The notes: a model not told the origin generated them from the sequence alone. Shown: positions 1 through 9,147, counted from the stretch's first letter. The stretch is DNA of 42,972 nucleotides from Syntrophomonadaceae bacterium (GCA_012728655.1 JAAYEQ010000004.1:1-42972); one strand, 5' to 3'. Program-made: numbers and translations.

Positions 1-17
1 GCTGGTATTACGAACTC

Positions 18-43
18 TTGCAGAGTTGTAAGCAGCTCTGCAA
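18..43. other. Short inverted repeat at window edge
   Basis: An 8-bp perfect inverted repeat (TTGCAGAG at 18-25, CTCTGCAA at 36-43) lies beyond the 3' end of the tRNA gene on the minus strand. It could help end the tRNA transcript, but no T-run follows it, so it is only a candidate hairpin. Nothing else recognisable is seen in positions 1-96. Confidence 0.3.
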
Positions 44-96
44 TACTCTCGAGTGCGCGGCAAACGCCGATATTTCGCCTTTTCCAAACACAAAAA

Positions 97-171
97 TGGT
101 GGAGGCGATGGGATTCGAACCCACGACCCCTGCGTTGCGAACGCAGTGCTCTCCCACTGAGCTACGCCCCC
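97..171 (-). tRNA. tRNA-Ala (anticodon CGC)
   Basis: The reverse complement folds as a full cloverleaf of 75 nt including an encoded CCA end. The acceptor stem GGGGGCG pairs with CGCCTCC and contains the G3-U70 wobble that is the main alanine identity element. The anticodon stem is CTGCG/CGCAG around the loop TTCGCAA, giving anticodon CGC, which reads GCG. The T-loop is TTCGAAT. It lies 6 nt beyond the stop codon of the pyrophosphatase gene in the same direction, so it may share that transcript and be processed out; no separate promoter is evident. Confidence 0.97.
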
Positions 172-177
172 ACTGAG

Positions 178-1536
178 TTAAACCATTTCGTTTTGGGCCA
201 GGGCCTTGAATATCAGGGGAACAATCTGTTTCTTGCGGGACAGGACCCCTTTCAGGAAAACCTCTCCCTCAACGTCATCTCCAAATATCCTTGCCCCCAG
301 GTCTCTTCTCTCCCCGGCAATCAATAGTTGGGTTCCCTCTACAAATATATCAGTTACCATTAAAAACATCAAATCATATCCACGCGTTTTGCTGATTTCC
401 TCCATGGTCGCCTTAATTTCCGGGATATGCCCCTGCAGCAGCGACATGTCGGCAGTCTCAATCTGGGCTACCGCAAAGGTGATATTCCCGTACCGGTATT
501 CTTTGAGATCCTCGTTTATCGCCTGCCGAGTATCTTCAATATTCATGGGAGAGGCTTCGCGGAAGATCTCCCTTCCCCAGGTTTCAATTTCCAGACCGCT
601 CAGTGCTGACAGCCACTCCGCCATCTTGCGATCCTTATCGGTCGTGGTGGGAGAACGAAAGATCATGGTATCCGACAAGATCCCCGCCAGCAGCAGTCCG
701 GCCGTGGCCCGGTCAGGCACATGACCCTTTTCCCGATACATTTCGGCAATCAGGGTACAGGTAGCACCCACCGGCTCATTACGGAAATATATCGGGGTGA
801 TGCTTTCCAGGTCGCCCACCCGGTGGTGGTCGATTATCTCCAGCAATTCGGCTTCCTCCACCCCGTCGACCGCCTGGGATTTCTCGTTGTGATCAACCAG
901 GATTACCTGCTTCCGCTTCATGCTCAGGAGGTGATAGCGGGATATCATGCCCAGAAAACGGTTATCATCATCGGTTACCGGGTAATTGCGGTAACGGGTT
1001 TTCAGCATCATTTCCCGGGCCACGGCCACAGGGTCATCGTCGTCAAAGATAACCAGGTTGTCGGTTTTCATTATCTCACGTAAGCGGGTATCAAATAGTG
1101 CCTGCACTTTGGTGCCGGCTTCCTCCGGCGAGCTAAGATCCGCCAGCCCGTCCATCAGGATCATGGCCAGGTCACCGATAGTAACCAATCCCAGCAGGCG
1201 TCTCTCCGCATCCACCACCGCCAGAGTTTTGGCCCGGCGGTTCCGGAGCAGGCTGCCCGCTTCCTGCAGGCGCATATCCGGGCTTAGCACCTCCTCCGGT
1301 TCCTCGTCCGCCAGGAGGTCTACAACCCGGGCTCTGACGTCCTTAATCCGCTCCGGGGGCTCTATACCCAGCTTCTTAAGGACATAAACGGTTTCATTAT
1401 TCAAATCCCCGGCAGTGCCGGCAATAACGTTGGATTCGCCTTCAAGCTGTTTTAACCGAGCATATGCAATAGCCGAGGCTATTGAGTCGATGTCGGGGTT
1501 TTTGTGTCCTATTATGATAATCGGGTGCTTCTTCAT
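178..1536 (-). CDS. ppaC: Manganese-dependent inorganic pyrophosphatase with inserted CBS pair
   Basis: Predicted family II (DHH/DHHA2) inorganic pyrophosphatase, hydrolysing PPi to two phosphates in the cytoplasm. The N-terminus carries the metal-binding motif GHKNPDIDS (H11, D15, D17). Two CBS repeats follow at about residues 75-205, interrupting the DHH domain, then DHN and the DHH signature in IIDHHRVGD, and a DHHA2 domain to the C-terminus. CBS pairs in this family bind adenine nucleotides and regulate activity. At 452 aa there is room for the CBS pair but not for the extra DRTGG domain found in longer relatives. The ATG start has GAGGAG just upstream and lies 10 bp after the radical SAM gene, so it is probably the last protein gene of the larA-murB-dedA run. 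PPi removal would pull fatty-acid activation forward, since acyl-CoA synthetases release PPi; that link is inference. Confidence 0.93.
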   Translation of the reverse strand: MKKHPIIIIGHKNPDIDSIASAIAYARLKQLEGESNVIAGTAGDLNNETVYVLKKLGIEPPERIKDVRARVVDLLADEEPEEVLSPDMRLQEAGSLLRNRRAKTLAVVDAERRLLGLVTIGDLAMILMDGLADLSSPEEAGTKVQALFDTRLREIMKTDNLVIFDDDDPVAVAREMMLKTRYRNYPVTDDDNRFLGMISRYHLLSMKRKQVILVDHNEKSQAVDGVEEAELLEIIDHHRVGDLESITPIYFRNEPVGATCTLIAEMYREKGHVPDRATAGLLLAGILSDTMIFRSPTTTDKDRKMAEWLSALSGLEIETWGREIFREASPMNIEDTRQAINEDLKEYRYGNITFAVAQIETADMSLLQGHIPEIKATMEEISKTRGYDLMFLMVTDIFVEGTQLLIAGERRDLGARIFGDDVEGEVFLKGVLSRKKQIVPLIFKALAQNEMV

Positions 1537-1545
1537 ACAAACTCC

Positions 1546-3252
1546 TCACAGTTCTATGTATTCAAGGGTGGTCTTTTCCTTTTCGTAACAGAAAAGGACC
1601 GGGTACCACGGCTGCGGCGGAGCAGGTTGGTTGATTCCTGCCAGAAACAAAATGTCAAGCGGGAAAACCTCTATTCTTGTCTTCTCTGCTCCTCGGGCAG
1701 CGAGTTCCTTTTTATTCTTTTCCAGAAAGGCCCTGATTCGGGTATTCTGGTTTTCAACCGTGGTTCTCCCCAATTCATGGGGAATGTTGAGGTGACGGTT
1801 GTTGACAACAAAATCAAGTATCAGAAGCTGCTTATACTGCTCCGAGTTCTCCGGGTCCACGCGGGACAGGAAGTCCGCCAGGATTACATACAACCGTTCC
1901 CTTCTTAAGGGGCGGCCTGCCAAATCTTCGGCCATATAGAACCGGGCCAGGGCCTCATAAAACCTGAAGGCATTGCCGACAAACAATCTTGGTATGCAGT
2001 AGGCCAGGGTATAGTCGAACACATGGCTGTTGTAATACCGGTGCAGAAGATCGTCGATTACCTTCAGGGTGCTGATCTCGTCGTAACTCAGCCACCGGTT
2101 GGCCAGAACCTCATACGGAGGATAATCCTTGTAGACATAGTCCCACCGGGGCGCCTCCTCCCGAATCGCGGTTCCCTTCAATAGTTTAAGGAAGCCGAGC
2201 TGGAAGTAGTCAGGCTGCAAACCATAGACCCAGTTGAAGGATTCTGCCAGGGACTGGTAGTCTTCTTCCGGCAGACCGGCAATCAAATCCAAGTGGATGT
2301 GAATGTTTCTCCTCTCCACCAACAACTTGATGTTCTGAGCCATCCGGCCCAGGTCCTGGCGACGGTTGATCCGCGCCAGGGTGTCGGGGTTAATGGACTG
2401 CACCCCAATCTCAAACTGGAACCTGCCTTTTTTTACCCCCGCCAGCAGCTCCAGCATCTCATCGGTTAAAGCATCGGCCACGATTTCAAAGTGAAAATTG
2501 GTCTCCCCCGGCAGGTCGGCAAGAAACCTCATTAATTCGAGGGCTCGCCGAGGATGGCAGTTGAAACTGCGGTCCACGAACTTGATTTGTGACACCCCCC
2601 GGGCTGCCAGGGCCGAAATCTCCTGACGTACCCGTTCCAGGGGAAAGTAACGCACTCCCCTGATGGTGGAGGAGAGGCAGTAGCTGCAGTTGAAGGGACA
2701 ACCCCGCGAGGTTTCATAGTAGATGATCCGCTGATCGGTTATAATCGGGTCATCGCCATAAGGCAGGGGTATGCGGCTCAAATCCTCTTCCAACTCGCGG
2801 TCCGGGTTTTCATGGATGCAATCCCCCTGTCTCCAGGTAAGACCCGCAATTCCCCGGTAATCCCCACCCTGCCGCCGGGCGAGGAGAAGCTCGCGGAAAG
2901 TTGCCTCTCCCTCCCCCCGAACCGCCATGTCGATGAAGGGATGGTCCTGCATGAGCTTAACCGTTTCGAAGCTAACCTCCGGCCCTCCTGCCACAATCGT
3001 CAGCGACGGCAAAACCTTTTTCAGGTTGTTAGCCAGTTTTAGTGTTTCCTCGATGTTCCAGATATAACAGGAAAAGGCCAGCAAATCCGGCTGTGCCCGC
3101 ACGATGCTGCGCATTACATGGTCCAGGGAATCATTGATGGTAAACTCCATAACCTGGTGGCGCTCCCCAATCTCTCGGGCGACACCGGCCAAGTACCTCA
3201 GTGCCAGGTTGGAATGGATATACTGAGAATTCAGGGTTGCCAGAACCAGCAT
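1546..3252 (-). CDS. B12-binding-domain radical SAM protein (DUF4080 type)
   Basis: 568 aa. The N-terminal ~130 residues look like a cobalamin-binding Rossmann domain (MLVLATLNSQ start, then an IVAGGPEVS segment) and are followed by a radical SAM core with the CxxxCxxC cluster motif at C185, C189 and C192 (SRGCPFNCSYC). The C-terminal ~200 residues match the DUF4080 style region found in this subgroup. The reaction and substrate are not known to me. Members of the B12/radical SAM class commonly do methylations or rearrangements. The start codon directly abuts the stop of dedA with zero spacing, so translation is probably coupled. Nothing in the operon (murB, dedA, larA, ppaC) fixes its role. 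Confidence 0.85.
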   Translation of the reverse strand: MLVLATLNSQYIHSNLALRYLAGVAREIGERHQVMEFTINDSLDHVMRSIVRAQPDLLAFSCYIWNIEETLKLANNLKKVLPSLTIVAGGPEVSFETVKLMQDHPFIDMAVRGEGEATFRELLLARRQGGDYRGIAGLTWRQGDCIHENPDRELEEDLSRIPLPYGDDPIITDQRIIYYETSRGCPFNCSYCLSSTIRGVRYFPLERVRQEISALAARGVSQIKFVDRSFNCHPRRALELMRFLADLPGETNFHFEIVADALTDEMLELLAGVKKGRFQFEIGVQSINPDTLARINRRQDLGRMAQNIKLLVERRNIHIHLDLIAGLPEEDYQSLAESFNWVYGLQPDYFQLGFLKLLKGTAIREEAPRWDYVYKDYPPYEVLANRWLSYDEISTLKVIDDLLHRYYNSHVFDYTLAYCIPRLFVGNAFRFYEALARFYMAEDLAGRPLRRERLYVILADFLSRVDPENSEQYKQLLILDFVVNNRHLNIPHELGRTTVENQNTRIRAFLEKNKKELAARGAEKTRIEVFPLDILFLAGINQPAPPQPWYPVLFCYEKEKTTLEYIEL

Positions 3253-3873
3253 TTAACCACCCTTCAGCACTTCCCTCACCCGGTTGATAACCCAGAAAAC
3301 CACGATGGCAACCAAGGTCAGAATGATAATAACATCGAATTTTTCAAAAATGGCGCGTATCCGGTCCCAGTTGTCTCCCATCTTCACCCCGGCATAAACG
3401 AAAATCACCGTCCAGGGAAACGACCCGGCAATGGTGTAGACCAAAAAAGAAGAGAAATTCATACGGGCGATCCCCGCCGGAAGTGAGATGAAGGTACGCA
3501 CAACCGGCATCAAACGGGCCCAGAAAACTATCTTATTCCCATAGCGCGCAAACAGGTCATCTGCGCGCTGGAGGTCCTGCTTCCTAATCAATATGTATCG
3601 GCCGTATTTCTCAATAAAAGGGCGTCCCCCGTATGAACCGACCAGGTAGGCTATTGTCGATCCGAGCACTCCCCCCAGGAGTCCGGCCAGGACCGCTTCC
3701 CAGAAATTCATGATCCCCTGGGATACCATATAGCCCCCGAAAGGCAGGATTATTTCCGAAGGCAAGGGAAAACAGGCACTCTCCAGAGCCATCCCCATGA
3801 TTAAACCCCAGTAGCCCCACACAGCCATGTATTCTACGGCCAGGGCGTATAAGGCCTCCAGTATCTCAAACAT
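3253..3873 (-). CDS. DedA-family integral membrane protein
   Basis: 206 aa polytopic membrane protein of the DedA/SNARE-associated (VTT) family. The characteristic segment FPLPSEIILPFGGY lies near residues 36-49 and the second re-entrant signature RLMPVVRTFISLPAG near residues 121-135. Several hydrophobic spans are visible (about 15-35, 50-80, 140-160, 175-195). Known members are proposed flippases for undecaprenyl phosphate or phosphatidylethanolamine in the cytoplasmic membrane. Being next to murB suits a role in recycling the cell wall lipid carrier, though the substrate cannot be read from sequence. ATG start with AAGGGG upstream; it directly abuts the radical SAM gene. Confidence 0.9.
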   Translation of the reverse strand: MFEILEALYALAVEYMAVWGYWGLIMGMALESACFPLPSEIILPFGGYMVSQGIMNFWEAVLAGLLGGVLGSTIAYLVGSYGGRPFIEKYGRYILIRKQDLQRADDLFARYGNKIVFWARLMPVVRTFISLPAGIARMNFSSFLVYTIAGSFPWTVIFVYAGVKMGDNWDRIRAIFEKFDVIIILTLVAIVVFWVINRVREVLKGG

Positions 3874-3897
3874 ATAATCCCCTTCGTTGTGCGGTTT

Positions 3898-4791
3898 TCA
3901 ATCCTCACCAACAATCAGGAATTCGGTTTCCAGTTCAATCCCGTACTTCTCTTTCACCCGCCGTTTAATCAGCGAAACCAAGGCCAGCACATCCCGCGCC
4001 GCAGCCCGGCCGCGGTTAATGATAAATCCGGCGTGTTTGGTTGAAACCTCGGCATCCCCTACCCGGCACCCTTTGAGCCCAAGTTCCTCGATCATGGGGC
4101 CGACGAACCTGCCGGGAGGCCGCTTGAATGCACTGCCGGCCGACGGGTACTCCAGGGGCTGCTTTTCCCTCCGCTGTCGCGACAGCTCTTGCATCCTTTC
4201 CTTAATCAGGTGCGGTTCGTCGGGATGAAGAACCAGTTTGGCCTGGAGCACTATATATCCTTTTTTTTGAATGCTGCTGGTGCGATAGCCAAACTCCAGA
4301 GCCGATTTATCCAAAACCGTTATTTCTCCGGCTTCACTGAGGACGGTTACTTCTTTTGTTACTTGGCTTATTTCTCCCCCATAGGCGCCGGCATTCATGT
4401 AGACCGCCCCCCCGAGTGACCCGGGAATGCCCTCTGCAAATTCAAGGCCGCTTAGGCCCCTGTCTGCCGCCATGGCAGCCAACTGGGATATCTTTATCCC
4501 GGCCTGGGCTTCAACCACGGTGCCCCTGAACTCAACCCGGCTGAAACCGGCACCAAGCTTTATCACCACTCCCCTGATGCCCCCATCTTTCACCAGGAGA
4601 TTGCTGCCCTCACCGATGACCAGATAGGTCAGGCCCTGTTTCCGAGCCCACTCCAACACCCCGATGATTTCCGGTATCGATTCCGGCATCACCATAATGT
4701 CGGCCGGTCCGCCGATACGGAAGGTGGTGTGGTCCCGCATCGGCTCGTTGTATTTAATCCTTTCCGCCGGTATCAGGTTTTCTAATCTCAT
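3898..4791 (-). CDS. murB: UDP-N-acetylenolpyruvoylglucosamine reductase
   Basis: 297 aa, the usual length of the shorter (type II) MurB. It reduces UDP-GlcNAc-enolpyruvate to UDP-MurNAc with NADPH and FAD in the cytoplasm. The N-terminal FAD-binding domain includes TTFRIGGPAD, VIGEGSNLLVKD and the GLEFAEGIPGSLGGAVYMNAG segment. The C-terminal part has YPSAGSAFKRPPG, whose serine is the family's proton donor. Start is an ATG with GGGAG about 9 nt upstream, 20 bp after the larA stop. It is a single-copy housekeeping gene embedded in a mixed operon. Confidence 0.97.
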   Translation of the reverse strand: MRLENLIPAERIKYNEPMRDHTTFRIGGPADIMVMPESIPEIIGVLEWARKQGLTYLVIGEGSNLLVKDGGIRGVVIKLGAGFSRVEFRGTVVEAQAGIKISQLAAMAADRGLSGLEFAEGIPGSLGGAVYMNAGAYGGEISQVTKEVTVLSEAGEITVLDKSALEFGYRTSSIQKKGYIVLQAKLVLHPDEPHLIKERMQELSRQRREKQPLEYPSAGSAFKRPPGRFVGPMIEELGLKGCRVGDAEVSTKHAGFIINRGRAAARDVLALVSLIKRRVKEKYGIELETEFLIVGED

Positions 4792-4811
4792 ATGTACCTA
4801 CTCCCGGTTTC

Positions 4812-6080
4812 TTATGCGGCACTGCCGGCCACCTGAACCGCTATGGCCGGCGCCTCCGGCATAACAACGACGGCGGGGTTATCCCCTACCCGCCGGTAAG
4901 CGTATGCCAGTGCTTCTTCGACCGTGGAACGCCAGATCATGAAAGCTTTCTCCACTACGTCCGGTTCCAGTTTGGTCACCATGACCACCTGGCATTTTTC
5001 AACCACGCGGCAGATAGCATAAGCCTTATGTCCCCCCAGTTCAAAGCGGCGGACAAACCGTTCCTTGATGTCCGCCGGTGTCCGGGCTTCGTTGAGCCAG
5101 CGGGCAAAAGTGCCCTCTCCCAGCCCCTCCTCACATCCGGCCACCAGGATGATTACCCCCCCGGGACGCACCGCCTGCACCGCCGCTTCCAGGGCCTTTT
5201 GGGCCTGGTAGAGGTTAATATCCCGGGGATAGCCTCCACAACCGGCAATGACTATGTCAGCCGGGCGGTCAATATAACATAAGCTGGCCTTTTGGCAAAT
5301 CTCTACCCCTTTCAGCCACGCCTGTTCCAAATCCCCGGCCACCGCCGCCACTATTTCCCCGCGGTCGTCGGTAATCACGTTCAGTATGAAATCCACTTCC
5401 GCCCGGCGCGCACCCTCGATCAGCAGTTCATTCACCGGGTTATTCTCAATATTCCCCAGACAGGCCCGTTCATCGGCCATCAGGGAGTGGGTCGCACTGA
5501 TGGCGGCGCGGTCGGCAACACCGGGAATAATTGACTTGCGACCTCCGGAATACCCGGCAATATAATGGAGGCCAATCAGTCCGGTGGTAACCACCACATC
5601 GGATTCCTTAACCAGCCGGTTTATCCGCAGTTCGAAGCCGCCTTTGAGGGTCCCCAGACTGACCAGGTCACGGTCCGGGTTGTGGTTAACCACCCGACAG
5701 CGTTGGCAGACATCCTCACCATATATCAATCGGCTTTCCTCATCCGTCTGTTCGCGGTGTATGCCGTTGGCAATCAGTAGCGAAACCTGTTCATCGGCTA
5801 TCCCCGCCTTCCGGATTTCATCCAGAAGGGGCGGCAGCATCTGTTTATAGGGAGTTGGTCGGGTTATGTCGTTCACCACTATCAATACCGATTTTGCATC
5901 CTTGCGGACAATAATCTCACCCAACCTCGGGGTACCGATCGGTTGGGCCAAAGCGTTTTCGACTGACGTAAGCGAACTGTCCACGCGGGGAAAGCCCCGG
6001 CGCTCAAGAACCGCTTTTATATTCTCATCCGGCACCGTAAAAGATATTGAGCCTTTGGCAAATTTCCAAGTAAAATCCAT
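4812..6080 (-). CDS. larA: LarA-family nickel-pincer 2-hydroxyacid racemase/epimerase
   Basis: 422 aa LarA-family protein. Residues aligned with the characterised Lactobacillus enzyme are present: D72 and R75 in NDITRPTPYK, H108 in ANGIHRE, H172 and K182 in LHYIAGYSGGRKS, and H198. In the known enzyme the lysine carries the nickel pincer cofactor and two of the histidines are acid/base catalysts. The divergent GlcD/GlcF oxidase pair makes lactate racemisation a natural guess, but LarA relatives also act on other 2-hydroxyacids. The cofactor genes larB, larC and larE are absent from this window and would have to be elsewhere. ATG start after GGGTGGGG; an extended -10 promoter lies just upstream. 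Confidence 0.9.
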   Translation of the reverse strand: MDFTWKFAKGSISFTVPDENIKAVLERRGFPRVDSSLTSVENALAQPIGTPRLGEIIVRKDAKSVLIVVNDITRPTPYKQMLPPLLDEIRKAGIADEQVSLLIANGIHREQTDEESRLIYGEDVCQRCRVVNHNPDRDLVSLGTLKGGFELRINRLVKESDVVVTTGLIGLHYIAGYSGGRKSIIPGVADRAAISATHSLMADERACLGNIENNPVNELLIEGARRAEVDFILNVITDDRGEIVAAVAGDLEQAWLKGVEICQKASLCYIDRPADIVIAGCGGYPRDINLYQAQKALEAAVQAVRPGGVIILVAGCEEGLGEGTFARWLNEARTPADIKERFVRRFELGGHKAYAICRVVEKCQVVMVTKLEPDVVEKAFMIWRSTVEEALAYAYRRVGDNPAVVVMPEAPAIAVQVAGSAA

Positions 6081-6103
6081 GGTTCCCCACCCTTCATCCC
6101 CCT

Positions 6104-6112
6104 ATTATACCA
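6104..6112 (-). promoter_or_regulatory. Extended -10 promoter for the larA-murB operon
   Basis: On the minus strand the sequence reads TGGTATAAT, a TG-extended perfect -10 hexamer (hexamer at 6104-6109), 24 bp before the larA ATG. No good -35 is visible, which is typical for extended -10 promoters. It drives the minus-strand run larA to ppaC. Confidence 0.65.
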
Positions 6113-6165
6113 GAGACCTACTCGGCAACAAATAAAACGCTCCCGCCAGCAGGAAGGCTCTTCCC

Positions 6166-6196
6166 TTGCTTCCCTTTGATCCACTTGTGATATAAT
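6166..6196 (+). promoter_or_regulatory. Promoter for glcD-glcF
   Basis: A perfect -10 hexamer TATAAT at 6191-6196 is preceded by TGA, making an extended -10; a weak -35 TTGCTT at 6166-6171 is 19 bp upstream. Transcription would begin near 6203, which leaves no room for translation from the ATG at 6208 and supports the start at 6241. Confidence 0.65.
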
Positions 6197-6240
6197 AGTG
6201 CCGTTGAATGTATGTAAATTCCTGCGATGGGGAGAGTGCG

Positions 6241-7641
6241 ATGGAGCGAAATGCGTTAAAAAGTCATCTGAAGAATATGCTGGGACCCGACAAGGTCCTG
6301 ACCGAGGACCTGGATCTCCTTTATTACTCTTACGACAGTTCTTTCCTGACCAAGCTGCAGATGGTGTCCCCTGATGTGGTGGTCCTGCCGCGTTCCACCG
6401 AGGACGTGCAGAAGGTCATGCAGTTTGCGTTTGAACACAGAATTCCAGTTACTCCTCGAGGAGCAGGAACCGGAGAAACCGGAGGCAGTGCACCATTGAG
6501 CGGCGGTATTGTCCTGGATTTATCCGCGTGGGATGAGATCGTTGAAGTGGATGCCGCCAACATGCAGGTTACCGTCCGCCCGGGGGTGATCCATTCCGAC
6601 CTGAATGACCACCTGGCAGCGTATAACATGTTTTTCCCTCCGGATCCTGGCAGCAGCAAGATGTGCACCATCGGCGGGATGGTGGCCAATAATGCCAGCG
6701 GACTCCGGGCGGTAAAATACGGGTGCACCGAGCAGTACGTCCTGGGGCTCGAAGTCGTTCTGCCCGACGGTCGCGTGATTACCACCGGCGGTATGAAGTC
6801 CAAGGCCATAAAAAACGTGTCCGGGCTCAACCTGACCAAGCTTTTTGTTGGTTCCGAAGGTGTGCTGGGCGTTATTACCCGCATCCGTCTGCGCTGTTTC
6901 CCCAAGCCCAAATCTCGCGGGATTGTAATGGCTGTCTTCGACAACCTTGACGATGCTCCGGCTACCGTCCTGGAGGTGTACCGAGAGGGTATTCTGCCTT
7001 CCGGCATTGAGATATTGGACTCGTCAGCCATCAGGGCGGTTAACGCCTTTAAGCCTCATATAAACCTTCCCGATGCGGAAGCGATTCTGCTCTTTGAAGT
7101 GGACGGCAATCCTCCCAGCGTTGAGTGGGAAGGAACCACCATTGTCAAGATTGCCGAGAAACGGGCTCGCCAGGTGGAGTGGTCCACCGAGCCCAAGCGG
7201 ATGGCAGCCCTGTGGGAAGGCAGGAGCGTAACGGCTGCGGCGGCGGCCCGAGTTCGTCCCGATGGAAGCCGGATTTTTGCCGGTGAAGACATTGCCGTTC
7301 CCCTGTCCGGAGTTGCCGAGGCTCTCAGGAGGATTCGCGCCCTGGGTGAAAAACACGGCATTCAGGTGGTTAACTACGGTCATATTGGCGACGGTAATGT
7401 GCATACGGCTCCCGTTATCGATCCTGAGAATCCGGCGGAGGTAGAAAAGGTCATGGAACTGGTTCATGACATCCACCTGCTGGCCATTGAACTGCAGGGA
7501 ACCACTACGGGAGAACACGGGGTGGGCGCAGTTCGCCGTGAATACGCCCGTCTGGAACACGGGCCGGCCGTTGATGTTATGCAAAGCATTAAAAAAGCCC
7601 TGGATCCTTACAACATTATGAATCCGGGAAAACTCTTTTAG
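6241..7641 (+). CDS. glcD: FAD-binding 2-hydroxyacid (glycolate/D-lactate) oxidase subunit
   Basis: 466 aa flavoprotein of the GlcD/D-lactate dehydrogenase family. The PP-loop FAD domain includes TPRGAGTGETGGSAPL near residues 71-86 and NNASGLRAVKYG further on. The C-terminal domain has the HIGDGNVH metal/substrate motif and the TTGEHGVG signature. It oxidises a 2-hydroxyacid such as glycolate or D-lactate to the 2-oxoacid, passing electrons to the partner iron-sulfur protein encoded 107 bp downstream. The start at 6241 is chosen because GGGGAG lies 6 nt upstream and the earlier in-frame ATG (6208) falls almost on the predicted transcription start. It is divergent from larA, suggesting racemase plus oxidase for use of both lactate isomers; the true substrate is not determined. 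Confidence 0.92.
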   Translation: MERNALKSHLKNMLGPDKVLTEDLDLLYYSYDSSFLTKLQMVSPDVVVLPRSTEDVQKVMQFAFEHRIPVTPRGAGTGETGGSAPLSGGIVLDLSAWDEIVEVDAANMQVTVRPGVIHSDLNDHLAAYNMFFPPDPGSSKMCTIGGMVANNASGLRAVKYGCTEQYVLGLEVVLPDGRVITTGGMKSKAIKNVSGLNLTKLFVGSEGVLGVITRIRLRCFPKPKSRGIVMAVFDNLDDAPATVLEVYREGILPSGIEILDSSAIRAVNAFKPHINLPDAEAILLFEVDGNPPSVEWEGTTIVKIAEKRARQVEWSTEPKRMAALWEGRSVTAAAAARVRPDGSRIFAGEDIAVPLSGVAEALRRIRALGEKHGIQVVNYGHIGDGNVHTAPVIDPENPAEVEKVMELVHDIHLLAIELQGTTTGEHGVGAVRREYARLEHGPAVDVMQSIKKALDPYNIMNPGKLF

Positions 7642-7748
7642 TCGGACAAATCGAGTCGGACTTGGAGCCGGTGCCGGTGTCGGCAGGTTCCGGCAAGGCC
7701 TATTTTATAATTGCTTAATTGCTGAAGCGGCGGAGGAGGATTTTATTT

Positions 7749-9035
7749 GTGGAGTTGCAACAATTTCCCCTGGTAAAAGATCAACTTAAGAAGTGCGTTC
7801 GCTGCGGTCGCTGCCGCACCGTATGCCCAATTTTTGCCGAAATCCGGAACGAAACGGTAGCTCCCCGGGGCCACGTATTCATGGTGCAAGCCCTGCGGGA
7901 CAATAAGGTATTGCCGGAAAAGCAGGTATATGACCGGCTTTCCAACTGCCTCCTCTGTGAAACCTGTTCCATCAACTGTCCCTCGGGGATCGATATACAC
8001 GAACTTAATAAAGCGGCCCGTTCATTCATTTATAAAAAGAACCCCTCGATGGTAAAGGACCTGTTTCTGGACAGGGTTTGGACCAACCCTACGTTGATGA
8101 GGCTGGGCGGCCTGGCGTTGTGGACCTTCAATAAGTCCGGATTGCAAAAAGCGGCCCGCAGCCTCGGGCTGACCAAACTCCTGCCCGGCGACCTGTCGCA
8201 GGCTGAACAGATCATGCAGGATGTTCCCCGTCGCTCGGCGCGCAGCATCCTGCCGGAAATAAATCCTCCCCGGGGAGAAAAGAAACTGCGCGTAGGATAC
8301 TTCCTAGGCTGTGGAACCGATCTCTTTTCCCCGTCGGTGGCGGTGGCCACGGTTAAGGTTCTGACCTCGCTGGGCTGCGAGGTGATAATCCCACGGGACA
8401 TGAAATGCTGCGGGTTGCCTCACGCGGCCAACGGCAAGATAGACAGTGCCCGTGATCTGATGATACAGAATCTCAAGGTGTTCAACAGTCTCAACCTTGA
8501 CTACATCGTAACCGATTGCGGCTCCTGTTCATCCGCTCTCTCCGAAGAGAGCCTTAAGCTTCTGTTGGTTGATCAGGGATACGATGAAGAAATAGAGAAG
8601 TTCTGTTCCCGGCTTTACGATTTGAACAAGTTCCTGCTCGAGGTACTGGAGATCAGCCCCCGGGAACTGTCATCCCTTGACATGAAGGTTACTTACCATG
8701 ATCCGTGCCACCTGGCCAAGGCCCAGGGTATTCGCCGGGAACCGCGCGAGATCCTGAGAATGATACCGGGACTGGAACTGGTGGAAATGGAGGACTCGGA
8801 GCGTTGCTGTGGCGGGTCTGGCACCTTCAGTATGACGCATTACGATTTGTCGATGAAGGTTCTGGGCAAGAAGATGGACTCCATCGCCCGAACCGGAGCC
8901 AATGTGATCGCAACCTGCTGCCCCAGCTGCACCATGCAGCTTAAACACGGTACCAACCTTTACGGCTATGCGGCGCCGGTAAAACACCCGGTAGAATTAC
9001 TGGCTGAATCCGGCACTCAGTTCCGGCAGCAGTAG
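7749..9035 (+). CDS. glcF: (Fe-S)-binding glycolate/lactate oxidase subunit
   Basis: 428 aa. Two 4Fe-4S ferredoxin motifs occur near the N-terminus (C16-C19-C22-C26 and C67-C70-C73-C77), followed by two CCG-type cysteine-rich domains, visible as GYFLGCG...MKCCGLPHA and YHDPCHLA...ERCCGGSG. This is the GlcF/HdrD-like architecture that accepts electrons from the GlcD flavoprotein and passes them on, probably to quinone or electron-transfer flavoprotein. A GTG start at 7749 is preferred: GGAGGAGG ends 8-9 nt before it, whereas the upstream TTG at 7719 precedes that ribosome binding site. It follows glcD in the same direction, probably one operon. Confidence 0.92.
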   Translation: MELQQFPLVKDQLKKCVRCGRCRTVCPIFAEIRNETVAPRGHVFMVQALRDNKVLPEKQVYDRLSNCLLCETCSINCPSGIDIHELNKAARSFIYKKNPSMVKDLFLDRVWTNPTLMRLGGLALWTFNKSGLQKAARSLGLTKLLPGDLSQAEQIMQDVPRRSARSILPEINPPRGEKKLRVGYFLGCGTDLFSPSVAVATVKVLTSLGCEVIIPRDMKCCGLPHAANGKIDSARDLMIQNLKVFNSLNLDYIVTDCGSCSSALSEESLKLLLVDQGYDEEIEKFCSRLYDLNKFLLEVLEISPRELSSLDMKVTYHDPCHLAKAQGIRREPREILRMIPGLELVEMEDSERCCGGSGTFSMTHYDLSMKVLGKKMDSIARTGANVIATCCPSCTMQLKHGTNLYGYAAPVKHPVELLAESGTQFRQQ

Positions 9036-9147
9036 TAGTGATTACGGCAAGGCAACCGATGCATCGGGGCGGTTTCTGAACCATCGCGGTGAGCTCAGCA
9101 AAAACGGTCCGTACCGTCAAGGCTAATAACCCGAAGGAAGGCGCGCG

